Below the pieces are notes generated by a model. That model made no database searches. It saw only the letters and a program-made list of their open reading frames with translations, and was not told the DNA's origin. A stretch of DNA of 35,268 nucleotides, from the NCBI GenBank assembly GCA_020062745.1, contig JAGUVT010000109.1, forward strand, positions 1-35,268, in the 5' to 3' direction. Source of the stretch: Deltaproteobacteria bacterium (GTDB taxonomy: Bacteria > Bacillota > Desulfotomaculia > Desulfotomaculales > JAGUVT01). The position numbers and the translations under genes are program-made. Positions 25,759 through 35,268 of this stretch are shown piece by piece. How positions within the stretch are numbered: position 1 is the first letter of the stretch; the number at the start of each line of letters is the position of its first letter.

Positions 25759-28188
25759 TTACGGCTCTACAGTTTGTACCCTGGCCATATCCACCACCTT
25801 ATCACCCTCGTCAAGTCGCATCAAAGTAACTCCCTGGGTCGATCGCTTCATAGTCGAAATATCCTTGGTATTCAAGCGGATAATAATCCCTTCTGCGCTG
25901 ATGATCAAGATTTCTTCTCCTTCCTTTACTGTTTGTAAAGCCACCACCGGGCCGTTACGCCTGGTGGTTTTAATATTGATGATACCCTTGCCACCTCTGG
26001 ATTGGGAACGGTACTGTTTAATCAGGGTGCGCTTGCCGAATCCGTTGGCTGTAACAGTTAACAAGAAACTATCCGGACAGGCAGTCACCATACCCACTAC
26101 CTCATCCCCCTCAGTCAAGGTAATCCCTTTCACCCCTCTGGTAGTACGGCCGGTGAAACGCACTTCTTCTTCTGAAAAGCGGATAGACAGCCCCTTGCGG
26201 GTACCGAGAATTATTTCTTCCCGGCCGCAGGTTAAATTAACATTAACCAGTTCGTCACCCTCGTCCAGGCGCAAGGCAATGATCCCGTCGCGGCGTGAAG
26301 AATCATATTCTTTCAGCACAGTCTTTTTTACGATACCGTTTCTGGTCGACATAAAAAGAAAGCGGTTGGAAGCAAACTCCCGCACTGGAATCACGGTAGT
26401 AACTTTTTCGTTATTTCCGGTATGCAGAAGGTTGACAATAGCGGTTCCCTTCGCCTGACGGCTGGATTCAGGAATTTCGTGCACTTTTAAGCGGTATACC
26501 TTTCCTTTGTTGGTAAAAAACAAAATATAGTGATGAGTGGTGGTAATAAAAATATGGCGGACGAAATCTTTTTCCTTGGTAACCATAGCAGTGATGCCCC
26601 GCCCGCCTCTGCGCTGGCTACGGTAGGTATCCAGCGGTAAACGCTTGATATACCCCTGCCGGGTGATGGTAACCACCACATCTTCTTCCGGGATGAGATC
26701 TTCTTCCACTACGGAGGTGTGTTCATCGGTTATAACGGTCCTCCTGGCGTCGGCAAATTTCTTTTTTGTTTCCATCAACTCGCTCTTTATTATCCCCAGA
26801 ATCCTCTTCTCATCGGCCAGAATTGAACGCAAAAAGGCTATCTTTTCTAGAAGAGCATTATATTCGGACTCGAGCTTCTCTCTTTCCAACCCGGTTAACT
26901 GCCTCAAGCGCATTTCCACGATCGCTTCAGCTTGTTTCTCTGAGAGGCCGAAACGTTCCTCCAGAGCTTTTTTAGCAGCTTCAACGGTTTGCGCAGTGCG
27001 AATAATTTTAACCACTTCATCCAGGTGGGCGATGGCGATACGCAAACCCTCCACAATATGGGCGCGGGCCTCGGCCCGGTCCAGATCGAAACGGGTGCGG
27101 CGGACAACAACATCTTTTTGATGCTCAAGGTAGTAAAAAAGCATCTGCTGGAGATTAAGAACGCGAGGCTGGCCGTTCACCAGGGCCAGCATTATAATCC
27201 CGAAAGATTCCTGCAGTTGGGTGTGTTTGTAGAGCCGGTTTAAAACAACTTTCGGGTCAGTATCTCTTTTTAACTCGATTACAATGCGCATGCCGTGGCG
27301 ATCCGATTCGTCACGCAGATCACTTATACCTTCGACCTTTCTATCTTTAACCAGTTCGGCAATTTTTTCAATCAACCGGGCTTTGTTAACCTGATAAGGA
27401 ATTTCATGGACGATGATGCTCCGCCGGCCGTTCCCGGTTTCTTCAATATCTGTCTGGGCCCGTATCTTCAGTGAGCCTCGCCCGGTACGGTAGGCGCTCC
27501 AGATGCCTTCCCTTCCCATAATCTTTCCCCCGGTAGGAAAATCCGGACCCTTAACTACTCCCATTAATTCTTCCAGGCCGGCGTCCGGCCTTTCGATAAG
27601 CATGATTACCCCGTCTACCACCTCGCCCAGATTGTGCGGCGGAATATTAGTAGCCATCCCGACAGCAATGCCGGCCGATCCGTTAACCAACAAGTTGGGA
27701 ATCCTGGCCGGCAGAATAACTGGTTCTTTATCCCTCCCATCATAGTTTGGAATAAAGTCCACGGTATCTTTCTCAATGTCGTTCAACATTTCCATGGTTA
27801 TCCTGGCCATGCGGACCTCAGTATAACGCATGGCCGCCGGCGAATCTCCGTCCACCGAACCAAAGTTGCCATGACCGTCTACCAAAGGGTAGCGGCAGGA
27901 AAAATTTTGTGCCAGTCTTACCAGCGCATCGTAAACAGCCACATCTCCGTGTGGATGAAACTTCTTCAGCACCTCGCCCACAACATGAGCGGACTTGCTA
28001 TGCGGTTTATCCGGAGTCATTCCGAGTCCGTGCATGGCGTAAAGTATGCGCCTGTGCACCGGTTTTAATCCATCTCTTACGTCAGGCAGGGCTCGTCCAA
28101 CAATTACGCTCATGGCATAGTCAAGGTAAGAGTGTTTCATCTCCTCATTCAGGTCAACTGAAACCACCCTGCCGGTTAAAGAAGGCAA
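25759..28188 (-). CDS. gyrA: DNA gyrase subunit A
   Basis: Type IIA topoisomerase subunit of 809 aa that cuts and rejoins DNA in negative supercoiling. The active-site Tyr is in AAMRYTE (about residue 122). The quinolone region reads HPHGDVAVYD, with Val at residue 83, where E. coli has Ser, and Asp at 87. The C-terminal wrapping domain has the GyrA box QRRGGRG and a related SQSRGGKG later. The start is TTG at 28188 with GGAG upstream. It follows gyrB by 63 bp, presumably in one operon. Confidence 0.97.
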   Translation of the reverse strand: MPSLTGRVVSVDLNEEMKHSYLDYAMSVIVGRALPDVRDGLKPVHRRILYAMHGLGMTPDKPHSKSAHVVGEVLKKFHPHGDVAVYDALVRLAQNFSCRYPLVDGHGNFGSVDGDSPAAMRYTEVRMARITMEMLNDIEKDTVDFIPNYDGRDKEPVILPARIPNLLVNGSAGIAVGMATNIPPHNLGEVVDGVIMLIERPDAGLEELMGVVKGPDFPTGGKIMGREGIWSAYRTGRGSLKIRAQTDIEETGNGRRSIIVHEIPYQVNKARLIEKIAELVKDRKVEGISDLRDESDRHGMRIVIELKRDTDPKVVLNRLYKHTQLQESFGIIMLALVNGQPRVLNLQQMLFYYLEHQKDVVVRRTRFDLDRAEARAHIVEGLRIAIAHLDEVVKIIRTAQTVEAAKKALEERFGLSEKQAEAIVEMRLRQLTGLEREKLESEYNALLEKIAFLRSILADEKRILGIIKSELMETKKKFADARRTVITDEHTSVVEEDLIPEEDVVVTITRQGYIKRLPLDTYRSQRRGGRGITAMVTKEKDFVRHIFITTTHHYILFFTNKGKVYRLKVHEIPESSRQAKGTAIVNLLHTGNNEKVTTVIPVREFASNRFLFMSTRNGIVKKTVLKEYDSSRRDGIIALRLDEGDELVNVNLTCGREEIILGTRKGLSIRFSEEEVRFTGRTTRGVKGITLTEGDEVVGMVTACPDSFLLTVTANGFGKRTLIKQYRSQSRGGKGIINIKTTRRNGPVVALQTVKEGEEILIISAEGIIIRLNTKDISTMKRSTQGVTLMRLDEGDKVVDMARVQTVEP

Positions 28189-28251
28189 TTTTCAATCACT
28201 CCTGTTCAAAGCGATCAGCATAAAGAAAGAATTCAGGTGACAGCTAATATC

Positions 28252-30183
<1,932 letters not shown>

Positions 30184-30186
30184 TCA

Positions 30187-30215
30187 ATTATATTATAAAA
30201 AAACTGCTTTCTCAA
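30187..30215 (-). promoter_or_regulatory. Promoter of gyrB-gyrA
   Basis: TTGAGA (30210-30215), a 17-bp spacer and TATAAT (30187-30192); a second overlapping TATAAT is at 30192-30197. The leader to the TTG start is short. Confidence 0.65.
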
Positions 30216-30248
30216 GTTAGTAACAGCTTTCCTTTTAACACACAAAGT

Positions 30249-30275
30249 AAAACCGTGATTTCAGATCACGGTTTT
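30249..30275. terminator. Hairpin terminator between remB and gyrB
   Basis: Perfect 11-bp stem AAAACCGTGAT / ATCACGGTTTT with a 5-nt loop, ending in TTTT on either strand. It would end the dnaA-remB transcript before gyrB. Confidence 0.75.
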
Positions 30276-30286
30276 GCAGGTGCTTT

Positions 30287-30541
30287 TTAAAGAGGCATTT
30301 GTCCTCTCTTTCTCAAAGTATCGCAAGATACCGGAGAAAAATAGATCCCTTTTTCAGTTAAAACATACGATTTTTCCTTATTCCCCGGATCTGATTCACT
30401 CCTGACAAGGTTGTTGCCGCGAGAGTATTGAATAAATTCCCTGGTAATAGAAGAAACCCTGGTATAAGCACTAAGAATTGCGATTACATCCCTTTTTAGA
30501 ACGGTACAATTTCCCCCAAGATACAAAAACACCACTTTCAC
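30287..30541 (-). CDS. remB: RemB-like protein (DUF370)
   Basis: An 84-aa protein beginning VFLYLGGNCTVLKRDVIAIL, the DUF370 pattern of B. subtilis RemB (YaaB), which sits between recF and gyrB. RemA/RemB proteins affect matrix gene expression. The listed start is GTG 30541; a GTG two codons further in has better spacing from AAGGGAG. Position in the origin cluster supports the call more than similarity does. Confidence 0.75.
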   Translation of the reverse strand: MKVVFLYLGGNCTVLKRDVIAILSAYTRVSSITREFIQYSRGNNLVRSESDPGNKEKSYVLTEKGIYFSPVSCDTLRKRGQMPL

Positions 30542-30552
30542 TCCCTTAATAA

Positions 30553-31656
30553 TTAACAGCAGGCAATGCTTCCATTATTGATAACAAACACCTTGCTGCC
30601 GTCCAGTTTACAAAAACCGAGAGCTTTATCATCTATAGTAGTGATAAATGTCTGAATATTACCATCCACATAACTTAGAAGTGCACTACGGCGGTTGCTG
30701 TCCAAATCAAAAAGGATATCGTCAAGAAGCAGTACCGGGCACTCTTTATATTCCTGCTTCCACTGTTCTATCTGCGCCATTTTCAGGGCTAGCAACAAGG
30801 TATATTGTTGTCCTCGGGAACCATAGACTCTGGCATCCGCTCCGTTTATCAAAAAAGAAATATCGTCTTTGTGCGGGCCGATTAATGTTTGTCCACGGTT
30901 AACCTCTTCATCTTTCAGCGCTGTGACTTCACTGATGAACTGGTTGTATAACTCCTTTTCAGATGCTCCTACTATCTTTAGAGAGGAGTTATAGCGAATC
31001 ACCAACCCTTCCTTATTCTCGGTAAGCTTACCGAAAAAATGCCTTATTAATGGGTTAATCTTCTTTAGCAGAAACAATCTGGTCGCCAATATTTTGCTTC
31101 CAAAATAACTTAACTGCTGATTCCAGACATCAATATCAATATAAAGCCGTTTCCGATCCCTTGACTCCCGCAAAAGATTGTTTTTCTGTATAACCACCCG
31201 CTGATACTGCCGTAAGTTATATTCATAGTAAGGGATAAAAGGACCCCATTCCTGATCTATAAAACGCCTTCTTTCATAAGGCGGTCCTTGCACCACATTA
31301 ATATCTCTGGGACTAAAAATTACCGCTCCTACCCATCCCAACGGGTAACCCCTTACAGCAGATCCATTTACTTTAACTTTTTTTTGCTGGGTCTTAGACA
31401 AACTTATTTCTATAACTAATTCCCGGCAAGCCTCTCTTAACTTAAAGTATAACTTGGAATAACTGTTACCCCACTTAATTACTTCTCTTTCCCTTTCAGT
31501 ATAATAAGAACGCCCGGTTATCCCAAAAAAAATGGCGTCTGTTAAATTAGTTTTTCCTTGTGCATTTTTCCCGTAGAAAACATTTAAAATATCCGGCTTT
31601 AAAATTAATTTCTCATAGTTCCGGAAATTCTCTAAAACTAAAAATTCTACATACAA
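30553..31656 (-). CDS. recF: DNA replication and repair protein RecF
   Basis: SMC-like ATPase of 367 aa that loads RecA at gaps. Walker A is YGKNAQGKTNLTDAI near residue 28-42; the signature and Walker B are in RGQQYTLLLALKMA and CPVLLLDDILFDLD. The start is TTG at 31656 with TTGGAGG 10 nt upstream. It is only 30 bp from dnaN, so no S4-domain rlbA/yaaA gene lies between them. Confidence 0.96.
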   Translation of the reverse strand: MYVEFLVLENFRNYEKLILKPDILNVFYGKNAQGKTNLTDAIFFGITGRSYYTEREREVIKWGNSYSKLYFKLREACRELVIEISLSKTQQKKVKVNGSAVRGYPLGWVGAVIFSPRDINVVQGPPYERRRFIDQEWGPFIPYYEYNLRQYQRVVIQKNNLLRESRDRKRLYIDIDVWNQQLSYFGSKILATRLFLLKKINPLIRHFFGKLTENKEGLVIRYNSSLKIVGASEKELYNQFISEVTALKDEEVNRGQTLIGPHKDDISFLINGADARVYGSRGQQYTLLLALKMAQIEQWKQEYKECPVLLLDDILFDLDSNRRSALLSYVDGNIQTFITTIDDKALGFCKLDGSKVFVINNGSIACC

Positions 31657-31686
31657 ACAGTTTAATCCTCCAACATTAATCTTGTT

Positions 31687-32838
31687 TCAAGTTTTTATTG
31701 GCATTAGAAGTGTCAGGTAGTCTTCTGAAGCCGACGGTCTAATCAAGGTTGGGACTAAAGGACCACCAAACTCGATAAAAATCTCTTTACTGTCAATAAC
31801 TTTTAATATATCACCCAAGTAACGAACATTAAATGCTATCTTGACGGGAGGTCCTTCTTGAGATACAGGAATTTCCTCATTCACGTATCCCGCACTACTG
31901 TTTGCTGATACCAATATACTGTTATTGTCAACAGATACCTTCATAACAGGCAAGCTATCTGACGTCAAAAGAGAAGCTCTTTCTACTGACTCTGTTATTC
32001 TCCTTGTGCAAAGCTTAACCTTTGTTTCCTGTTCCTTGGGTATTACAGATTGATAGTCTGGATACTGACCCTGTAACAACCTGGCAGACAGACAAGCATA
32101 ACTCGTGCTAAAAATAATTGTATTTTGTGTCAGTCCAACCCTAACTAACTCTTCTGTTGAATCGATAATTTTCGAAAGTTCCAAAAGTGCTTTGGCAGGG
32201 ATGATCACACTTAAATTATTATTATCAAGTAAATCTACTTCCCTCTTAACTCCCGACTCCTTTACTTTTTCTTCAATCCTTACTCTGCGCCACGCTAACC
32301 GGTGGGTGTCCGTCGCCACCATCTCCAATTCACCTTCTTTAACCGTAAAAAGGACCCCACTAAACAGCGGACGGTTTTCATCTTTCGTAACCGCGAAAAC
32401 AACCTGCTTGATTGCTTCTTTTAATAAATTTCCCTTAATTACACCTACGGGATCATCGGTTAAAAACGAAAGGGACGGGAACTCTTCTACTACGAAACCA
32501 TTTAGAAATATTTCAGACTGGTCGTATTTCAACAAGGCACCTCCGTCCGATGTTTCCAGCTTAACCGGAATATTAGGAAGGTGACGTATTAATTCAACAA
32601 TATGACGGGCCGGTAAAACAATTGAACCATGCTCTTCGATTTCTGTTGTCAGAGTGCACCGGATGCTTATTTCCAGGTCAGTAGCAGAAAGAACCAGTTG
32701 AACGGAATCCGACAGATTATCTGTATAAGTTGAGAATTTTATGCCGGAAAGGACAGGGAGAGGACTTTTAAGAGAAACCGCCCGTTGCACAATCTGAATA
32801 GCAAATAAGAGATTTTCCTTATCGATTATTAATTTCAT
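31687..32838 (-). CDS. dnaN: DNA polymerase III beta sliding clamp
   Basis: A 383-aa clamp subunit made of three repeated domains; it rings DNA and tethers polymerase. Typical segments are MKLIIDKENLLFAIQIVQRAVS at the start, SLKSPLPVLSGIKF, the central TDTHRLAW, and a C-terminal LMPIKT ending close to the binding-pocket strand. ATG 32838 has GGAG upstream. Confidence 0.97.
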   Translation of the reverse strand: MKLIIDKENLLFAIQIVQRAVSLKSPLPVLSGIKFSTYTDNLSDSVQLVLSATDLEISIRCTLTTEIEEHGSIVLPARHIVELIRHLPNIPVKLETSDGGALLKYDQSEIFLNGFVVEEFPSLSFLTDDPVGVIKGNLLKEAIKQVVFAVTKDENRPLFSGVLFTVKEGELEMVATDTHRLAWRRVRIEEKVKESGVKREVDLLDNNNLSVIIPAKALLELSKIIDSTEELVRVGLTQNTIIFSTSYACLSARLLQGQYPDYQSVIPKEQETKVKLCTRRITESVERASLLTSDSLPVMKVSVDNNSILVSANSSAGYVNEEIPVSQEGPPVKIAFNVRYLGDILKVIDSKEIFIEFGGPLVPTLIRPSASEDYLTLLMPIKT

Positions 32839-33055
32839 AAAAATTCTCCTATAAGAGTTGATTCTTGTTCCCCATCATAAGTATTATTAAGTATTGAATA
32901 GTATTACTAGTAGTAGTTGTGACTATGTGAATATCCTGGTTAACGCAAGATAAAAAGGTATACTTCGGCTGTTAATATTTTGTCTGTGCTTATCTTTATA
33001 GTTAACCAGTCTATATTATAAATAATAACACTTTAATACTATATTAATAATTGAG
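32839..33055. other. dnaA-dnaN spacer: candidate DNA unwinding element
   Basis: 217 bp of AT-rich DNA between dnaA and dnaN. On the minus strand two degenerate DnaA boxes (ATATTCACA, ATAGTCACA; 32918-32934) are followed at once by CTACTACTA and further GTA/ATA/CTA triplets (about 32899-32916). This is the layout of DnaA-box plus DnaA-trio unwinding elements. It is not a proven origin. Confidence 0.5.
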
Positions 33056-34387
33056 CTAATCCTTGAGTATCTGGTTGATAAGTGACTTTATGGTTTCTTG
33101 CAATGCCCGGTTTTTTTGTAATTCCTGGTTAATTTTGTCGTGGGCATGAAGTATGGTGGTATGATCGCGGCCCCCAAAATATGTGCCTATTTGTGGTAAC
33201 GAGAGATCGGTTAGTTCTCTCGTTAGATACATGGCAATTTGGCGTGGGTATACTACCGATCGAGTTCTTTTTTTAGCTTTAAATTCTTCTTTTGAGATAT
33301 TAAAAAAAGAAGCTGTGTTTTCTTGAATTAAGTCGACGGTGATTATTTTTGGTTTTTTTGGTGGTAGTATATCTTTTAAAATATCGGCGGCCACATCAGG
33401 AGTAATATCTTTTTCTGTAAAAGAGGCGAAAGCTGCCAGCCTTATCAATGCACCTTCTAACTCACGGATATTTGACTGTATCTTGTCTGCAATATAGATA
33501 ATTGTTTCGTCGGGAATGATTATGTTTTCTGTAAGAGCTTTTTTACGTAATATGGCGATGCGAGTTTCCAAATCTGGTGGCTGAATATCGGCTATTAATC
33601 CCCACTCGAAGCGGGAACGAAGACGGTTTTCCAGAGCCGGTATATCTTTTGGCGGGCGATCGCTGGAAATTATTATTTGCTTACTTGACTCGTATAGCGT
33701 ATTAAAGGTGTGAAAAAACTCCTCCTGAGTCCTTTCTTTTTTCGCTAAGAATTGTATATCATCAATTAGCAACACGTCCATACTACGGTACCTATTTCTG
33801 AAGCCGACCATTTTATCATCTCTGATAGAGTTAATCAGTTCATTGGTGAATTTTTCTGAAGTGATGTATAATACTTCTTTTTGGATACCGGATGCCAATA
33901 TAGAATGGCCAATAGCATGCAGCAGGTGGGTTTTTCCGAGACCTACACCTCCATAGATAAATAAAGGATTATACGCTTTTGCAGGCGACTCGCTAACAGC
34001 TAAACAGGCTGCATGGGCAAAGCGGTTGCTATCCCCAATAACGAAACTGTCGAAGCTATATTTAGGGTTTAAGGAGGAAGCAGAATGTTCTTCGTCGCTT
34101 TTATTCTCTGTTTGAAGTCTGTAGTTCGCTATTTCACTTGAAAGCAGGAATCGCAACCCGGTTTCCTGTTTTAGGATTGATTGCAACGAGTCTTTTATTA
34201 GTGGAGAATAGCGACTACTGAGCCAGTCTCTGGAAAAATGGTTAGGTACTTCAATAATAATGGTATTTTCTTGATAGTAAACAGGCTTCAGCGGTCTTAG
34301 CCAGGTTTCAAAGGAATGTTTGTTGAGTTTTCTCTCTAGAGAAAGTAGTGCTTGTTCCCATATTTCAAGCAGTTCCCCTTTTATCAT
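33056..34387 (-). CDS. dnaA: Chromosomal replication initiator DnaA
   Basis: AAA+ initiator of 443 aa. The N-terminal domain I ([24 protein letters not shown]), Walker [17 protein letters not shown], Walker [25 protein letters not shown] and sensor residues are present. The C-terminal DnaA signature [17 protein letters not shown] binds DnaA boxes. ATG 34387 follows AAGGAGCC. Its leader contains two DnaA boxes, consistent with autoregulation. Confidence 0.98.
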   Translation of the reverse strand: MIKGELLEIWEQALLSLERKLNKHSFETWLRPLKPVYYQENTIIIEVPNHFSRDWLSSRYSPLIKDSLQSILKQETGLRFLLSSEIANYRLQTENKSDEEHSASSLNPKYSFDSFVIGDSNRFAHAACLAVSESPAKAYNPLFIYGGVGLGKTHLLHAIGHSILASGIQKEVLYITSEKFTNELINSIRDDKMVGFRNRYRSMDVLLIDDIQFLAKKERTQEEFFHTFNTLYESSKQIIISSDRPPKDIPALENRLRSRFEWGLIADIQPPDLETRIAILRKKALTENIIIPDETIIYIADKIQSNIRELEGALIRLAAFASFTEKDITPDVAADILKDILPPKKPKIITVDLIQENTASFFNISKEEFKAKKRTRSVVYPRQIAMYLTRELTDLSLPQIGTYFGGRDHTTILHAHDKINQELQKNRALQETIKSLINQILKD

Positions 34388-34439
34388 AAAAATAACAAAG
34401 GCTCCTTAAAAAATTATTTAGAGAAAAAAATTAACAGGT

Positions 34440-34460
34440 TTATTCACAAGCTTATACACA
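34440..34460. promoter_or_regulatory. DnaA boxes in the dnaA leader (oriC part)
   Basis: TTATTCACA (34440-34448) and TTATACACA (34452-34460), each one mismatch from TTATCCACA, 12 bp apart and in the same direction. An adjacent reversed partial box (TTTCACAA) follows at about 34464. They lie between the dnaA promoter and its start. Confidence 0.7.
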
Positions 34461-34491
34461 GGTTGTGAAAAGACCTTTATTTTTTTATGCA

Positions 34492-34520
34492 ATTATATCA
34501 AAACTGGAGGATACTATCAA
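34492..34520 (-). promoter_or_regulatory. Promoter of dnaA
   Basis: TTGATA (34515-34520), a 17-bp spacer and TATAAT (34492-34497), about 105 bp upstream of the dnaA start and divergent from the rpmH promoter. Confidence 0.75.
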
Positions 34521-34538
34521 CAGTTATTTTATGACCGG

Positions 34539-34567
34539 TTGACGCCTGGATTTAGGTAATATATAAT
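34539..34567 (+). promoter_or_regulatory. Promoter of rpmH-rnpA
   Basis: TTGACG (34539-34544), a 17-bp spacer and TATAAT (34562-34567). Start near 34574. Confidence 0.75.
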
Positions 34568-34628
34568 TGTTGTTGTATGTCCATTAATTTCCGCTAAATA
34601 ATTTAAGATGGGAGAGAGTTTGAGGAGT

Positions 34629-34763
34629 ATGAAGAGAACCTATCAGCCAAAAGCAAGGAAATATAAAAAAACATACGGGTTTCTTAAGCGTATGCGCACC
34701 GCGCAAGGGAGAAATATAATCAAGAGAAGACGGTTGAAGGGGCGGAAAAGATTGACTGCCTGA
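34629..34763 (+). CDS. rpmH: 50S ribosomal protein L34
   Basis: A 44-aa basic protein: [15 protein letters not shown], then HG-equivalent YGFLKRM, ending [10 protein letters not shown], the L34 pattern. Start ATG 34629 has AGGAG immediately upstream. It is first in the rpmH-rnpA-yidD operon, divergent from dnaA. Confidence 0.97.
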   Translation: MKRTYQPKARKYKKTYGFLKRMRTAQGRNIIKRRRLKGRKRLTA

Positions 34764-34838
34764 GTTTTGCCAGGAAAATCCTTCCTGGTTTTATAAACAA
34801 AGTTATAGCAGGGTGTCGGGTCAAGGCGCATAAGATTA

Positions 34839-35186
34839 GTGAGGCAAAAAAAGCAATCGATGGGATGTTTTAATATTCTAAAAAAGAGAAGGGATTTCCG
34901 GAAAACTTATGCCGGAGGAAAAGTTGTTGCTGATGGCCACTTAGTTATATATTATAAAGCTAATAATCTTGGTATTTCTAGATTTGGTTTTTCGGTTAGC
35001 AAAAAGGTGGGATGTGCGGTTAAGAGAAACAAAGTACGGAGGATTTTGAAGGAGATATGCCGGAAAAACCAGGAAAAGTTTTTAAATGGGAGGGATTATG
35101 TAATTGTTTCTCGGCCCGGGATTGTAGGTAAAAGTTATCAAAAAGTGTCTGAAATTTTATTGAGTAATCTAAGAAGATTAGGGTAA
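34839..35186 (+). CDS. rnpA: Ribonuclease P protein component
   Basis: Protein subunit that helps RNase P RNA bind pre-tRNA 5' leaders. The hallmark RNR segment is SVSKKVGCAVKRNKVRRILKEICR, preceded by the central strand ISRFGF. Starts: GTG 34839 gives 115 aa; ATG 34860 (MGCFNILKKRRDF) would give 108 aa and matches the usual RnpA length and N-terminus. Neither has a strong ribosome site. It lies 75 bp after rpmH. Confidence 0.95.
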   Translation: MRQKKQSMGCFNILKKRRDFRKTYAGGKVVADGHLVIYYKANNLGISRFGFSVSKKVGCAVKRNKVRRILKEICRKNQEKFLNGRDYVIVSRPGIVGKSYQKVSEILLSNLRRLG

Positions 35187-35206
35187 AATTTAAGGAGAGC
35201 CGTTTA

Positions 35207-35268
35207 TTGCAAAAGACAGTTCTTTTTCTAATAGGCTTTTATCAAAAATATATTTCTCTTTTTAAAAA
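35207..35268 (+). CDS. yidD: YidD membrane insertion efficiency factor (partial, runs off the window)
   Basis: TTG at 35207, 9 nt after AAGGAGAG, opens a frame reading QKTVLFLIGFYQKYISLFK, which matches the YidD N-terminus (FYQKYISPLK). Only 20 codons are in the window. Its position after rnpA is the usual one. Confidence 0.85.
   Translation, partial: MQKTVLFLIGFYQKYISLFK

Overview
The window is a chromosomal segment containing the replication-origin region of a Clostridia-type Firmicute. The right end has the classic order yidD-rnpA-rpmH (plus strand) / dnaA-dnaN-recF-remB-gyrB-gyrA (minus strand). A T-box leader, a RemB gene, PdxST and a sporulation-lineage style gene set point to Firmicutes. 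The GC-rich, anaerobe-flavoured flank (acyl-CoA dehydrogenase, HflX, WalJ) and the frequent TTG/GTG starts fit the Desulfotomaculum/Pelotomaculum (Peptococcaceae) group. That placement is inference from gene content, not a database match.

Layout. (1) 1-6.4 kb: a defence locus on the minus strand, a Type III-like Res (1013 aa) followed by Mod (936 aa) and then an ATPase-like gene cut short at 128 codons. (2) 6.6-13.0 kb: housekeeping and transport genes: BaiN-like flavoprotein, YbaK-like deacylase, an HflX GTPase carrying a JAMM/MPN-like metallopeptidase motif in its N-terminal extension, a WalJ-like metallo-hydrolase, and a 14-TM DHA2-type exporter. (3) 13.0-16.65 kb: an accessory, decaying patch. 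It holds a VapBC pair, a GH26-like pseudogene with two homopolymer frameshifts, a DUF763 pseudogene with one more, and a truncated tRNA-Ser copy. A truncated PIN toxin with an AbrB antitoxin follows, then the intact tRNA-Ser(CGA). The tRNA fragment and intact tRNA form a 36-nt near-perfect direct repeat and look like att sites of a shrunken integrative element. (4) 16.6-23.5 kb: a serine/tRNA region: tadA (3' end inside tRNA-Ser), an acyl-CoA dehydrogenase lacking the canonical catalytic Glu, tRNA-Arg(CCT), tRNA-Arg(ACG), tRNA-Ser(GCT), tRNA-Ser(TGA), serS, then serA and a class V aminotransferase behind a T-box leader. (5) 23.6-25.0 kb: pdxS-pdxT. (6) 25.4-35.3 kb: a small membrane-anchored protein, gyrA, gyrB, remB, recF, dnaN, dnaA, origin elements, rpmH, rnpA and the start of yidD.

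How the parts work together. The T-box-aminotransferase-serA operon, serS and three tRNA-Ser genes place serine synthesis and serine charging side by side. PdxST makes the PLP used by the aminotransferase. TadA's substrate, tRNA-Arg(ACG), is about 1.4 kb from tadA. The origin cluster supplies initiator, clamp, repair and gyrase. Good sigma-A type promoters are visible for hflX, serS, the T-box operon, pdxS, gyrB, dnaA and rpmH, and one for the tRNA cluster. No rRNA, CRISPR array, transposase or integrase gene is seen.
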